Positions 1 to 10,967 of a DNA stretch of 64,000 nucleotides are shown here, piece by piece. The translations under genes were made by a program, and so were the position numbers. Position 1 is the first letter of the stretch; each line of letters begins with the position of its first letter. Below the pieces are notes generated by a model, which did no database searches, was not told where the DNA came from, and saw only the letters and a list, made by a program, of their open reading frames with translations. This stretch comes from Sambucus nigra (taxonomy: Eukaryota > Streptophyta > Magnoliopsida > Dipsacales > Adoxaceae), in assembly GCA_949130495.1 (NCBI GenBank), contig OX422214.1, positions 250,236,187-250,300,186 of the forward strand, in the 5' to 3' direction.

Positions 1-125
1 AGAGAAAGCTTGAGAGTTTGTATCTATGGCCATTAGATCCCTCATACAGTGATACTAATCACACACTTGCACAGTGGACGTAAGCCTGATTGGCTGAACC
101 ACTTATATTCTGGTGATCTTCCTCT
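1..125 (+). mobile_element. possible Copia-type LTR fragment at the window edge
   Basis: A GTGGACGTAAGC...GCTGAACCAC stretch (about 76-101) resembles the R-U5 motif of plant LTRs (GTGGACGTAGGC...GCCGAACCACGTA). No PBS or partner LTR is visible, and the element would extend left of the window. Positions 126-295 hold nothing I recognise. Confidence 0.3.
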
Positions 126-1339
126 TCTCCTCACCTCCTTCTATTATATGCCTTTATGTTGCCATTGTTAACATTGAATTGAGCTTACAAACACCTTGAA
201 GGGTGGTGCTATTTCCAGCATCATCAATTGGGGCTTGGGGTATACTATTTTCCATTATAATTGGTTGTGTGTTGTTTTAAGGAAAGTTGTTAAGGGCCTG
301 TTTGGTTTGCAATTATAATTCTGTTTTATGTGTTTAAATACAATTCTGATAAGAATCTGCGTTTGACAACCTGTTTTTAAACACAGAATTATAATATTTT
401 TGTGTTATAATCAAGTTTTTCAGAAAACAGATTTATGATATTTTATAAATTCTGTTTTTTTTTATTTTTCAACTCAAAATTATCCATTCTTAATATTTTA
501 ATGCAGTTATACCTTAATATATACTATACGTACACAATACATTAATATGTGTGTAATTCTTATAAATAAAAAATATATATGTACATGTACACAAAATTAC
601 GTATGGAAATATTATAAAGTTAAATAATATTATCAATAGATACATAATACTTATATATAGTTTTATACATGTATTATTAATGTATGAAATAATATAAAAT
701 ATACATATAGTACATATGTATTTAAAAATACTAGTTGTGCCCATGTGCGTTGCACGTGTGGCTGATTCCAAATATTTGATTTGACATAGTTCACCTATAT
801 GACTGAGATCCATCTTAAATTAGGACTCTAAGAAAAATTAATTTAATTTAGGGAAGGTCTATAATTTTATTATGAAATTTTCAAGTAGATTAGTATCTTT
901 ATTCTTTTTCCTATCACCTTGTACACATTTCAAAATCAATACAACAACAACAACAATAAAACCTAATTACAGCTTGATGACATGTCAAATAAGTGGCATT
1001 AAAGACATGAATACGTAAGTTTAGGCTAAAAAAATATAATGAAAATATTTTGAAAAAATTAGGTTAAAAAAACATATATTTGGCTAATATAAAAAAAAAA
1101 TTATGTGTGAATACGTAAGTTCTTGCATCAAAGTCATTTTAAACTTAATGGTCCAAAAATTCCACTCACTAAGTACCCAATTGCTCCCAAAAAGCCCACC
1201 AAATAATTAATCATCCCAGTCTTTGATTCTTTTGGTTCATAGGTTGTTTCATTCTGTAAACGTCGTATGACTGTGTGATAATTGATTAACTTTGCAAATT
1301 TCTAATTTGACACACTTATTTAATTTCAACCCCTAAACA

Positions 1340-2350
1340 TGCATCTAAAGAGCGTGATTCAACCCATAAACAAATAAAGCACGCGACACAAAATTAAAGA
1401 AAAATCTCCGTAGGGTAAAACCTTTTATTTCTAGAACTTTGAATAATTTACAAGACCATTGACTTACATACAACCTGATAATCGCCCACAAGTGTAACGC
1501 ACGGTGTCTTCGGTAAACCTTCAAAGCAACGGCTAGAAATAGTGTCGGCTGGAATCTCCCGCAGGAACTCCACATGGTCAGCAATGAAGAAGAGAGACGG
1601 CTTCTCCACAAGGGTTGAACAAACCAAAGTTGTGTTCGTGGGTTACACAAAAAGATTCACAAAGGTTTGGCAATTGTGTGAATCAAAACATGAGTCTTGG
1701 GACTAAAAAAATATGAAGACTAGAGGTATTTGGACTCTCAAAAACGTCTTCCAAAGTCTTGCAAAACTACTCCCCCGAAGTTGGTTTAAATAGGAAAACA
1801 AATGAAGAGTTTCACAAATTAAAAACACTGAAATTCTATCCAGCGTATAGGGTACCCGAACCAGTTCGGGGTCCCCAGCGAACCGGTTCTCCCCCCGAAT
1901 CGATTCGGGCTGGGTTCGGGGAAACTCACTGGAAGGGGGCTTTAAACACTTAGCAAAATTTCCAAGGTTTTTTCTTGGAATTATCTCCATTTTCAAAGGG
2001 CCGTAACTTCTTCATCGTAGCGCGGATTGAGGTACCGTTTCTTCCAGTATCTCTATTGCGACAAGCTCTTCAACTTTCCAGTTGACCGCTCCTTCGGACG
2101 ATGGCTGTAAAATTACCAAATTACCCTTGAACTTCCCTATCAAGCCTTATTGAACTGTTTTGACTTCTCTTGCGTACCACTTGCATTACGAGCCAAAAAT
2201 CATGGAACGTGAAGTCGTTGAGGCAGATGAGGGACACATGATGGAGATGTTGAATGCTAGATTCCCGGAATTCGGATTGAGTCCGTCGAGTGAGATCTTG
2301 AGGTGACGTGACAAATGTAGCGGCGTACGACATACACAAATGTAACATGT
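1340..2350 (-). mobile_element. possible solo LTR related to the Athila element at 39-52 kb
   Basis: Positions about 2026-2047 (GATTGAGGTACCGTTTCTTC and following bases) closely match the LTR of the Athila element (GATTGAGGTGCCGTTTCTTC near 40441 and 51375) in the same orientation. The block also has a cluster of CGAACCGGTTC-like palindromes at 1856-1925, like the CGGACCGGTCCG clusters of that LTR. No ORF. Ends and target duplication are not resolved. It lies inside the Helitron, so it was either inserted later or carried along. Confidence 0.4.
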
Positions 2351-3140
2351 TGGATATGAGAAAAATGTCCTTACACAGTCATCATGATATCAAAACGTTA
2401 AATATGTATATTGCAATGACTTAATTTTGTTGATCCAAGCAATTATGTTATTCATTAGTTTATAAATATTTGGGTATCTACTTGGTTCTACTCTATAATT
2501 TGTTATACATGCGTAGTTTGTGTTTCATATAATTTAATTGATATGATGTAATTTGTTTCCTAACTCTTTAATTTTTTTTTCTTTTCCATAACAGAGAAAA
2601 AAAAGCTACATTTTACAAATTGTAAGGCGTATGAAAATTTTTAGCTCATCTACATATTTCTTCAATTAGTTTCATAATGGCCAGTAAATTAAATAAAAAA
2701 TGATAAGTAAATTCGCAATCATACATTAATCAATTGCAACTACCTCGTAAATAAAATTAAGATTCCTTCACTATGAGATTGAAAGTCCAAGCTTTTATAA
2801 GAAATATTGATAATATCCTACAAAAATTCAAACGAAATACATTACCATCTCGAATATAAATTATACGAAATAGTTTCAATACGGTATTAAGTACTTCACA
2901 TACCACGTAAACAAAAGTAAAATTTCTTCACTCTCAGATTCACAATTCGAGCTTGTACCACCAATGTTGACAATATCCTACAAGATTTCAATTAACAATT
3001 ACTTACGAAAAAGTGAAATGATAACAATTTCTTACGAACTATCAAATTACATTCCTACTACTGTTAACATACTTGTAAAGAGTAAGAACATCGTATTATG
3101 TAAGAATGCCAATAAACCCAGAAAGTAAATAGTTATCTTA

Positions 3141-3475
3141 GTGCCATCAACTAATGTATGTAATAGTGAACTTCCACCTTACGATTTTTTTTTTGTTATC
3201 ATGAGTGAAATTTTCGTAATTAGAAATTATATAAGAATGACAATATACCATAAATTTAAGTACTTGTCTTATCTGTAGTACCAAAATATTAAACTTCCAT
3301 CTTGTGAAAATAATAAAAAAATTTATTACCATGAGTGAAATTTTCGTAATTAGAAATTATATAAGAATGACAATAAACCATAAATTAAGTACTTGTCTTA
3401 GTGCCATCAACTATTGTAGTAGTGAACTTCCACCTTACGAAAGTAATAATTTTTTTTTATCATGAGTGAAATTTT
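3141..3475. repeat. tandem repeat, period about 125 bp, nearly 3 copies
   Basis: The block GTGCCATCAACTA...GTGAACTTCCACCTTACGA...ATGAGTGAAATTTTCGTAA recurs from about 3141, 3265 and 3400 with substitutions and small indels. It is inside the Helitron and has no coding capacity. Confidence 0.65.
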
Positions 3476-4315
3476 CGTAAGTAGAAGAAAATCACAAAAA
3501 ACAAGCACAATTTTAGTACTGAAAAAGTTTATATCAGTATGCATAATTTTCAAATTATTAACATTTAAAACAGTAAGCATATGTGAATGTATATAATTGT
3601 TTTAAAATTAACATTTAATTTAGAATATGTAATAAGTACACATATCTAAAAACATGAAAAAATGAAAATGGGAAATACAAACTCTGATCACAAATGAGAG
3701 ACAAAATTCTTCAATGATATATATATATAATTTATGTAATTGTCTTCATCTTCAAATTAACAAATGCATGCTTTGCTTACATAATAAAAAATTATAGACG
3801 AAATTATGAGTATTAACCTTAATTTTGGCAGAAGAAATGATAGCAACGAAGTAAAGAAAAGCAAAGAAACGATGGACTTTCAATTAAATAGTTGTTTGAG
3901 CTTCCATTTGTAAAGATGACTTTCTAGGGTTGGAAGATGAATGTATTTTGATGGTTGATATGTGTGAATGAATAGGAGAGAGATATGATGCATGAATGTG
4001 AGAGATGGATAATGAAATTTGAGGCAATTGAATTTGAATTTTCAGGATTGGAACATGAATGTATTTGGATGCTTGGTATGTGTGAATGAATATGAGAAAG
4101 ATGGGATGAAATGAACCTGGTTATTTCGTAGGAGCCAATGAATTAGGGAAAGGTATGTTGACTATTATTAAGGGTATAATAGGAATTTTAAATTTAATGA
4201 GGGTAGTTTAGTCTTCTAACCATTGAAGAGGAAATTCCCTCTTTTTAAGTAGTAGAGATAGAGATAGAGATTATCAATTCATGTATGTGTATAATTTTAT
4301 GGTGAATTATACATG

Positions 4316-4318
<3 letters not shown>

Positions 4319-4346
<28 letters not shown>
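4319..4346. repeat. (TA)n microsatellite
   Basis: Uninterrupted TA dinucleotides followed by a short GA run to about 4366. Confidence 0.85.
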
Positions 4347-4349
<3 letters not shown>

Positions 4350-4366
4350 AGAGAGAGAGGGAGATA

Positions 4367-5306
4367 GTTAAACTCCCCAACATACTTCATTAAATATACC
4401 TAAAAATACTTGATATTAAATGTGCATGTATATAATTTATGATGTATGTATGTATGTATGTATGTATGTATGTATACATTCATGTATCATGTATCTATGA
4501 AAGTAACTCCTCAACATACTTCATTAAATATACCTAAAAATACATGATATTAAATGTATATGTATATAATTTATGATGTATGTATGTATGTATGTATGTA
4601 TGTATACATTCATGTATCATGTATGTAGGCCTGTCAATGGATCAGATTTTATCCAAATCCGAATCCGATCCGTTTAAGCGGATATGGATCATGCCTAAAA
4701 TCCGATTATCCAATTACCCGATTACCCGATTATCCGTTTATTAAATGGAGCGGATTTGGATTCATATACTCCGATCCGTTAATAATCCGATCCGATTAAT
4801 ATTTTTAATATACATATATAAATTATATATAATATAATTTTAATTAATATGTATTGTATTTAATAATATTTTATATACATATTTTAAATATTTATTATAA
4901 TAGTTCTTTATTTCATTATCTATTTTTTTGGAACATTTGCAAAATAAATTTATGAAATAAGAGTTGAAAATAAAAATGTTGCAAATCAAGTTTAACTTAG
5001 ATGGATAATCGGATAATCGGATCCAATCCGAATCCGTTTAATATTAACGGATATAGATTTGGATTTGTCTGATCCGATTCGATTAATAAACGGATCAGAT
5101 CCGAATCCGTTTAACATAAATGGATATGGATTTGGATTTGGATTTGCCTAATCTGGTCCGAATCCGATCCGTTTACAGGCCTACATGTATGTATGAAAGT
5201 AACTCCCCAATATACTTCATTAAACATACCTAAAAATACATGATATTAAATATACATGTATATAATTTATGATGTATATATACATTCACGTATCATGTAT
5301 GTATGA
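4367..5306. repeat. tandem repeat, period about 135 bp, three copies, the last split by a hAT MITE
   Basis: The unit AACTCCYCAACATACTTCAT...CCTAAAAATACWTGATATT...ATAATTTATGATGTATG ends in ATGT microsatellite and a CATGTATCATGTATG block. Copies start near 4368, 4505 and 5198. The MITE at 4626-5183 inserted at the end of the second copy. Confidence 0.7.
4626..5183. mobile_element. hAT-type MITE, 558 bp
   Basis: Terminal inverted repeats begin TAGGCCTGTCAATGGATC on the left and TAGGCCTGTAAACGGATC on the right (reverse complement). It is flanked by a perfect 8-bp duplication CATGTATG at 4618-4625 and 5184-5191, the size typical of hAT elements. The interior has many copies of an ATCCGAATCCG-like motif on both strands and no ORF. 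Confidence 0.88.
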
Positions 5307-5308
5307 AC

Positions 5309-5346
<38 letters not shown>
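5309..5346. repeat. (TA)n microsatellite
   Basis: TA dinucleotide run in AT-rich sequence. Confidence 0.8.
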
Positions 5347-5350
<4 letters not shown>

Positions 5351-5600
5351 CAATATAAATATACATGATTGCCAATTTTATCAAATTTTTAAAAAACTGT
5401 ATTTAAAAACAAGTTTACCAAACGCACACCAATAATTATAAACTTAAAAAACTGAATTTTAAAACTGTATTTAAAAACATCGTTTAAATCGAGTTTTCTG
5501 AGTAGCGAACCAAACGGGCAACCTCCATTTATCAGCTATCACTCAATTTTCAAATGACTTATTTGCCCCTATCCTTTCATCTCAAACTATTTCCCAATTA

Positions 5601-5671
<71 letters not shown>
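5601..5671. repeat. compound (TG)n(TA)n microsatellite
   Basis: About nine TG units followed by about 25 TA units. Confidence 0.88.
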
Positions 5672-5677
<6 letters not shown>

Positions 5678-6600
5678 GCTATTATATTATGATTTAAAAA
5701 ACTACATATATATACATATAAACTGTATGGTTTATATATAATAAGAAATAAAAGTGTTTTTTTTAAATTTTTTTTTAAAGTTTTTTCTCTTTCTGTAAAA
5801 AACATATATATATGAACAAAAGCTATATATATTTTAGTTTAAAAGACTGCATATGTATACATATAAACTGTACGATTTATATATAATAAGAAAAGTGTTT
5901 TTTTTTTAAAAGAAAAAGTTTTTTTAAGTTTTTATCTTCTTGTAAAAATCAGTCTAATTTTTTTATTCAAAACACTTAAAAATATATAAAAAGTATATTT
6001 AAAAGAAAAACAGTTAAAAAAGTTGTCAAAAACTGTGAGACTGTTTTTTTAAATAGTTAAAATGATTTTATAACTGTTTTTTACAAATGTTTAAAAATAA
6101 TTTTACAATTGTTTTAAAAACAACTTTTTGAATGATTTTCAAAAAAAGAATTTCAAAAAATGAAAACTGATTTTTAGTTTAAAAAATGTTTCCCACCCCA
6201 AAAATGATTTCCAACTACAAAAAAATATTTTCAGTAAAAAAATATATTTCAAGAAAAATGAAGTTTTCAACCAAAGAAATGATCTTCAACAAACAGAATT
6301 TGTTTTCTACCCAAAAAAATCTTTCCAAGTAAAAAAAAAATCTTTCCAATAAAAAATTAAAAAATAAAATTGATTTCAGTTAAAAAAAATATTTTCAGAA
6401 AAAAACGTTTTCCACCCTAAGAAATGTTTTCCAATTAGAAAAAAAAATTATTTCCAGCAAAAAATAAAACTGATTTGAGTTAAAAATATATTTCAAGAAA
6501 AAGAAACGTTTTCTACTAAATAAATCTTATAAAACTTACCATGAAGAAGTTTAAATCTAAACACATCAACCCCACTAGATCCATATGTCTTCTTCTCTTC
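5672..6600. other. AT-rich gene-free stretch with degenerate short repeats
   Basis: Long A and T tracts. A loose unit of the type TTTTCCAMCCMAAAAAATG...TTTCCARYWAAAAA recurs through 6185-6530. A 75-bp block near 5692 is repeated near 5838 (ACTACATATATATACATATA against ACTGCATATGTATACATATA, both followed by AACTGTAYGRTTTATATATA). No supported gene. Confidence 0.5.
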
Positions 6601-7000
6601 ATTGTTAGGAGATTAGGAAAGGGACGAAGGGTGAGGGGAGGAGGGAGAGGGCAGAATGAGGGGAGGAGGGTGAGGGAGGGGTTGTGGAGGAGGCGGGCTT
6701 GAGGGGGGAATTCGTGGTGGAGGGAGATGCTGCCATGGCCATGGTTGCCATTAGAGGAGGAGAGAGAGTGAAAGAGGTGGGAAATAATTTTTGGGGATGG
6801 TAATGTCTTTGTCTTGTAAGAGTAGGGGTTGACAATACGAGGTGAGAGTTGTTAAACAACCGTTGACAACTATGTTAAAATAACATCATAAAATTAAAGT
6901 TTATTGAATTCTAATTCCATAAAATTAAAATTTCAACCTAATTCTAATTCTAATTCCAATTCCAATTCCAATTCCAATTCCGTCCTCCAAACCAAACTAC
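6601..7000. other. purine-rich block and ATTCCA repeats upstream of the PHIP1-like gene
   Basis: 6620-6790 is strongly G/A-rich on the plus strand; 6935-6982 is a run of ATTCTA/ATTCCA hexamers. A short minus-strand open frame exists here, but it reflects low-complexity composition and matches nothing I know. Confidence 0.45.
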
Positions 7001-7005
7001 CCTAA

Positions 7006-7133
7006 GGGCACGTTTGGCAACCCAATTCCAAGGCTTGAAATTAGAATTTGAAGGCTAATTCCAATTCCACGGAATTGAAATTGGCCTTTCAATTCCAATT
7101 CCAAACCTTAGAATTGAATTGTCAAACGGACTC
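7006..7133. mobile_element. foldback Tourist-like MITE, copy 1
   Basis: Nearly palindromic 128-bp element. The left end is GGGCACGTTTGGCAACCCAA and the right end is the complement-like TTGTCAAACGGACTC. TAA at 7003-7005 and 7134-7136 is the 3-bp duplication of PIF/Harbinger-type elements. The arms consist of ATTCCAATTCC-like repeats. A second copy starts directly after the right TAA. Confidence 0.7.
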
Positions 7134-7136
7134 TAA

Positions 7137-7264
7137 GGGTCCGTTTGGGAAACCAATTCCAAGCCATGAAAATGGAATTGAAAGGCCAATTTGAATTCTA
7201 TGGAATCGAAATTGGCCTTCGAATTCCAATTCCAAACCTTGAAATTAGATTGCCAAACGAACCG
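7137..7264. mobile_element. foldback Tourist-like MITE, copy 2
   Basis: Same family as the preceding element, starting GGGTCCGTTTGGGAAACC and ending GCCAAACGAACCG, with TAA on both sides (7134-7136 and 7265-7267). The middle TAA is shared by both copies. It ends about 180 bp before the start codon of the PHIP1-like gene, so it lies in or next to that gene's promoter or 5' UTR. Confidence 0.7.
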
Positions 7265-7443
7265 TAAATATTTTGTCTATTTTTTTTTAGGACAACCCCA
7301 AGCACAAACACCTAAGTGATGTCGTATCGAATTTGATGTGGATTGTGCTGATTTCTTCCTCGGAAGAGGTTTTGGGGTTTACCATCAGTTTCACTTTCCT
7401 TTCCTCCTCCTGAGGCACAGGCAGCCCCCCCATATTCATAATA

Positions 7444-10400
7444 ATGGTTTTATCCAACAAGAAACTGAAGAGAAAGCTAAGAACCGATTTAACTGGTTCA
7501 TTAGCAGAGTCAGAGGCTCAAAACAATCCCACTACAACAACAACAAAAACAGACCCAGACCACCCACACTCTCTCAAGTCTCTCCTGGACTCCGCGGTCA
7601 AAAAACCCAGGTTATCCAAACGAGAAAAACGCAGACAAAAAACCATTTCTCACCAACAACGGAATACAAACGAGGACGATGAAGAAGTTGGGTCAGAAGC
7701 TGTGGAGGACCAAAACCGAAACAACAACAACAACAAGAAGAAGAAGAAGAAGAAGAAGAGAGATGCTGAAGTGGGTGAGGTGTCAGAGACTTTAGAGTCC
7801 AAGAAGCCCAGCAAGAAAAAAAAGAAAAAGAAGACCCAAAAGCCTGCAGATTTTGTGGAAGTAAACAAGCCCCAGGAGAGTGTTATTGCACAACAATGTG
7901 TCCCACAGATTACTAAGACCACTGATAGGTATACTTTTCAAAAATTCACCTACCCATTTTCTCAATTTTATTTTTTTGTGGTTTGTCTACCCTTGATTTC
8001 ATTACTTTGGCTAATTTCTTCTCAGCAGCTTTGTATTTGTTTTGGTTTTGGGCTTCTATCTACCTTAGTTGTGTACTTGTGTGCAAACGAGGAAGTTGGA
8101 AAATGATTGAAAAATACTTCATTTTGAAGGTGGGTAGGAAGTGTTTTTTTTAATGGAAAATGATACAAGTGTGGAGAATGGTTCGTATTTGAAATCAACC
8201 AACATGAAACCAAAAAATTACCTAAAGTAAGTACTTTCCGTGGAAAACAAATGAATGCCAATCAAATGGACCCTTAATGCTTTGGACAAGTGTTATCTGG
8301 TTAGTTTAGTTGCCAAGACTCATCATCCATGTGTTAACAATGAGTTAAGTTGATGTTTACTCCTTTGGATGAGTCTATGTGTCTTAATTTTATATTAGGC
8401 TTGTTTTGGTTGGTGAGAAGCTTCAGATCAGTATATCTTTATAATAATTATTTGGGGTTTTAAGCTCTCCATTGATTTCTTGTGTTGCATTATGTTATCG
8501 CAGTCAAGAAAAGGTGGATGTTTCTACAAAAGTTTACGTTGGAGGCATTCCGTACTATTCCACTGAGGATGATATTCGGAGTTTCTTTGAAGGTTGTGGG
8601 TCCATTATTGAGATTGATTGTATGACGTTTCCTGACAGTGGGAAGTTCAGGGGGATTGCCATTATCAGTTTCAAGGTATGTGTTTAAAATCTTAGGTATA
8701 TCACTATATATTTCGCGTTGATTTTATGTCCATTTCAATTGATGATTTTATGTTCCGGGCCTCAAATAATTGTGCACACGCATATTGTCTTCTTGTTATT
8801 TATACAAACTAAATGTTGATTAAATGAGAATTGTTGGATGGAAGTTTAATTAAATCTGTTATTTTTCAGTGGTTCTTTCCATTGAGAGCTCAGGTTCACT
8901 AGCGGTCACGAGTTTGATACCTAACCCCAGCATATCAATATTTTTTTTCGTCCGTCAATATGCATATAAGGATACAAGAGGTTAAAAACACAAGAATGAG
9001 TGAATTTGTTGCTCAAAGATTCAAATATGTAATCAGCTTGGTCAAATTCATTTTTTGACATGGTCTAACTCACAATTTGAGCCTAGGAGGGTAGTTGGGG
9101 TGTATAGATAATGATTAATGGAGAAGCGTGACCCGTGCTTATGAAAGACTTTTCTTAAGTAATAATTAATAAGCACTTGAAATAAATGAAATAAACTTTC
9201 TATTATAACGACTTGAGCGTTTTTTACAAGGGAGTAACAATCATTGGCAAATGAATACAATGTTATAAATACAACTAATGCTAAATAACAATAAATACCA
9301 ACAAGGATATTCAAGAGTCGTAGTTATCTGAGAGAGGTGAAATAAGCACTTCATTAACTATGAGAGAGAAACAGGGAGAGAGTTCTTATTCTCGTGTGGT
9401 GTGGAAGCTGTGCAATATAACAACTCTTAGTTATGCCATGATATTTTGCTGTGCAAGTGAGGTCCTATTTATAGGCATATTTAAGAAGTTGTCTCCTCAC
9501 GTGCTTTAAAATATCGAGTAGTGTATTTGGTGCAATAAATGTTTGAGGACACTTTGTCCCTCACTTTTGTCTATTGTAATCAGACCACTCCCACCTTTGA
9601 GTAGGTGAGACACTTGATACAATAGCGACAAAAATGATATTTTGTCGGCCAGTAACTCGTCAACCTGAAAAAGTGTTATTTGTACCTTGAACTTTGGTAC
9701 CGCTTAAAGACTGCGTACAAATTATAATGTTGATATAAAACTTGTTTTGCAAGTATGAAATATTATGAGTGATTGGGTTAGCTACTCGTTACTTGTAACT
9801 TATGCAAGTGCACTAATTTTATTCGTACGAGTGATCTCTAAGGTCGTTTTGACGATGTAAACTTTTCGAACGCTTTTATTTTGATGGGAATTCTTTTCGA
9901 GCGATTTTCAAATTGGGCTCCCGAGCGTCGCTCGTTGGTTGGCCATACTGCTCGGATTGCCAGGTGGCTTTAAAAGGCCCTAAAACACCCTTTGATTTAT
10001 GTTTTAGATGACGTTAATCCTGTTTTCATCTTTTATGTGAAGAGAAAATGAGGTATATAATACACATAAGTCTAGTCTCGTCTGGACGAGACTCACCGTG
10101 ACAACATGCCCCCTCACAGACCACCGTGGACTCATCATACACTAAAGTCCTCGCCCGTAGGGGCACGTTCTACAGTCTCGGCCTTCGAGATCACTTCATC
10201 TGGCGACTACCGTCATTAATCATTGAACACACTGCTAGAGTTGCAAATAGCGGAAGCCTAGTGTCGGCCTCAACATTGTCGGCCTCTGATACTTCTATCA
10301 GGCCGAGACCCCATCAGATGCACTCACCAGGAGCAAAAGTAGTCTATCCTCGGCCCTAATTTTGGATAAAGGCACCTCAGTAGTCTCGACTAGTCGAGAT

Positions 10401-10936
10401 CTCTCAACTCCGACGTAATTTACATGCGCGGAACATGTGATAAAGGATAATATTGGCACACGTGACTAGGACCGTTGTGACATAACAACCCCACATGAAG
10501 GGAATATTTACTTGTCATGAGTTATGCATTGCATTGTACAATTGTTACGTTCTCATTGGATATTTCATTTCGTGCACATAGACTGCATGCTAAGGGGTGA
10601 TATTACGCATTCCCAACACTATAAAACACTCCTTTTCATCCTTTACGGGGATCGATCATCAATTAATCCTACTGTTATACTGCTTTTGTAGAGAGAGAGA
10701 GAGAGAGCTTGTACAAAACTTTAATGGCTTTTTAGCCCTTCTTTATAGTGAAAACACTTGCAATATTGCACAATGGACCTAGTCCAAGGCCGAATTACTT
10801 AAATCTGTTATGTTGACGTATTACCTCACCATAATTGTACAAATCTAGAAATTGAGCTGAACATATCTCTTGTGATATTTTGTATCATCATTTTGACGCC
10901 GTCTGTGAGAAGAAACTTTGTTTTCTTCTTCTTCTT

Positions 10937-10967
<31 letters not shown>

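Larger units (their letters stand above)
731..4258 (-). mobile_element. non-autonomous Helitron, about 3.5 kb
   Basis: On the minus strand the element starts TCTCTACTACTTAAAAAG (complement of 4241-4258) and ends CTAG (734-731). The 3' end is preceded by a GC-rich hairpin at 742-758 (7-bp stem including one G-T wobble, loop GTT), 7 nt from the CTAG. It sits between A (730) and T (4259), the expected Helitron target, with no duplication. No Rep/helicase ORF is present, so it is non-autonomous. The interior has AT-rich DNA, a 125-bp tandem repeat and an LTR-like block. Confidence 0.75.
296..5519. mobile_element. candidate MITE-like element split by later insertions
   Basis: The left end reads GCCTGTTTGGTTTGC and the right end reads GCGAACCAAACGGGC, so the termini are inverted repeats of the GCCYGTTTGGTT type common in plant MITEs. 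Both subterminal zones are AT-rich and contain a second inward GCGTTTGRYAAC-like block. A Helitron (731-4258) and a hAT MITE (4626-5183) lie inside, so the original element would be about 1.1 kb. No clear target duplication is visible. The pairing of the two ends is an inference. Confidence 0.35.

Noticed and set aside
3141..3475. Regular repeats that could suggest a CRISPR-like array
   Set aside because: Repeats are head to tail at 125 bp without unique spacers, in plant DNA; an ordinary tandem repeat.
6605..6859. Minus-strand open frame rich in Ser, Pro and Thr
   Set aside because: It is a by-product of purine-rich low-complexity DNA; no start context, no domain.
7338..7682. Plus-strand open frame overlapping exon 1 of the PHIP1-like gene
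   Set aside because: Different frame from the recognised protein, and its sequence is a shadow of the repetitive exon.
9048..9314. Minus-strand frame in intron 2
   Set aside because: No domain match; may be part of an LTR leader. Not supported as a gene.
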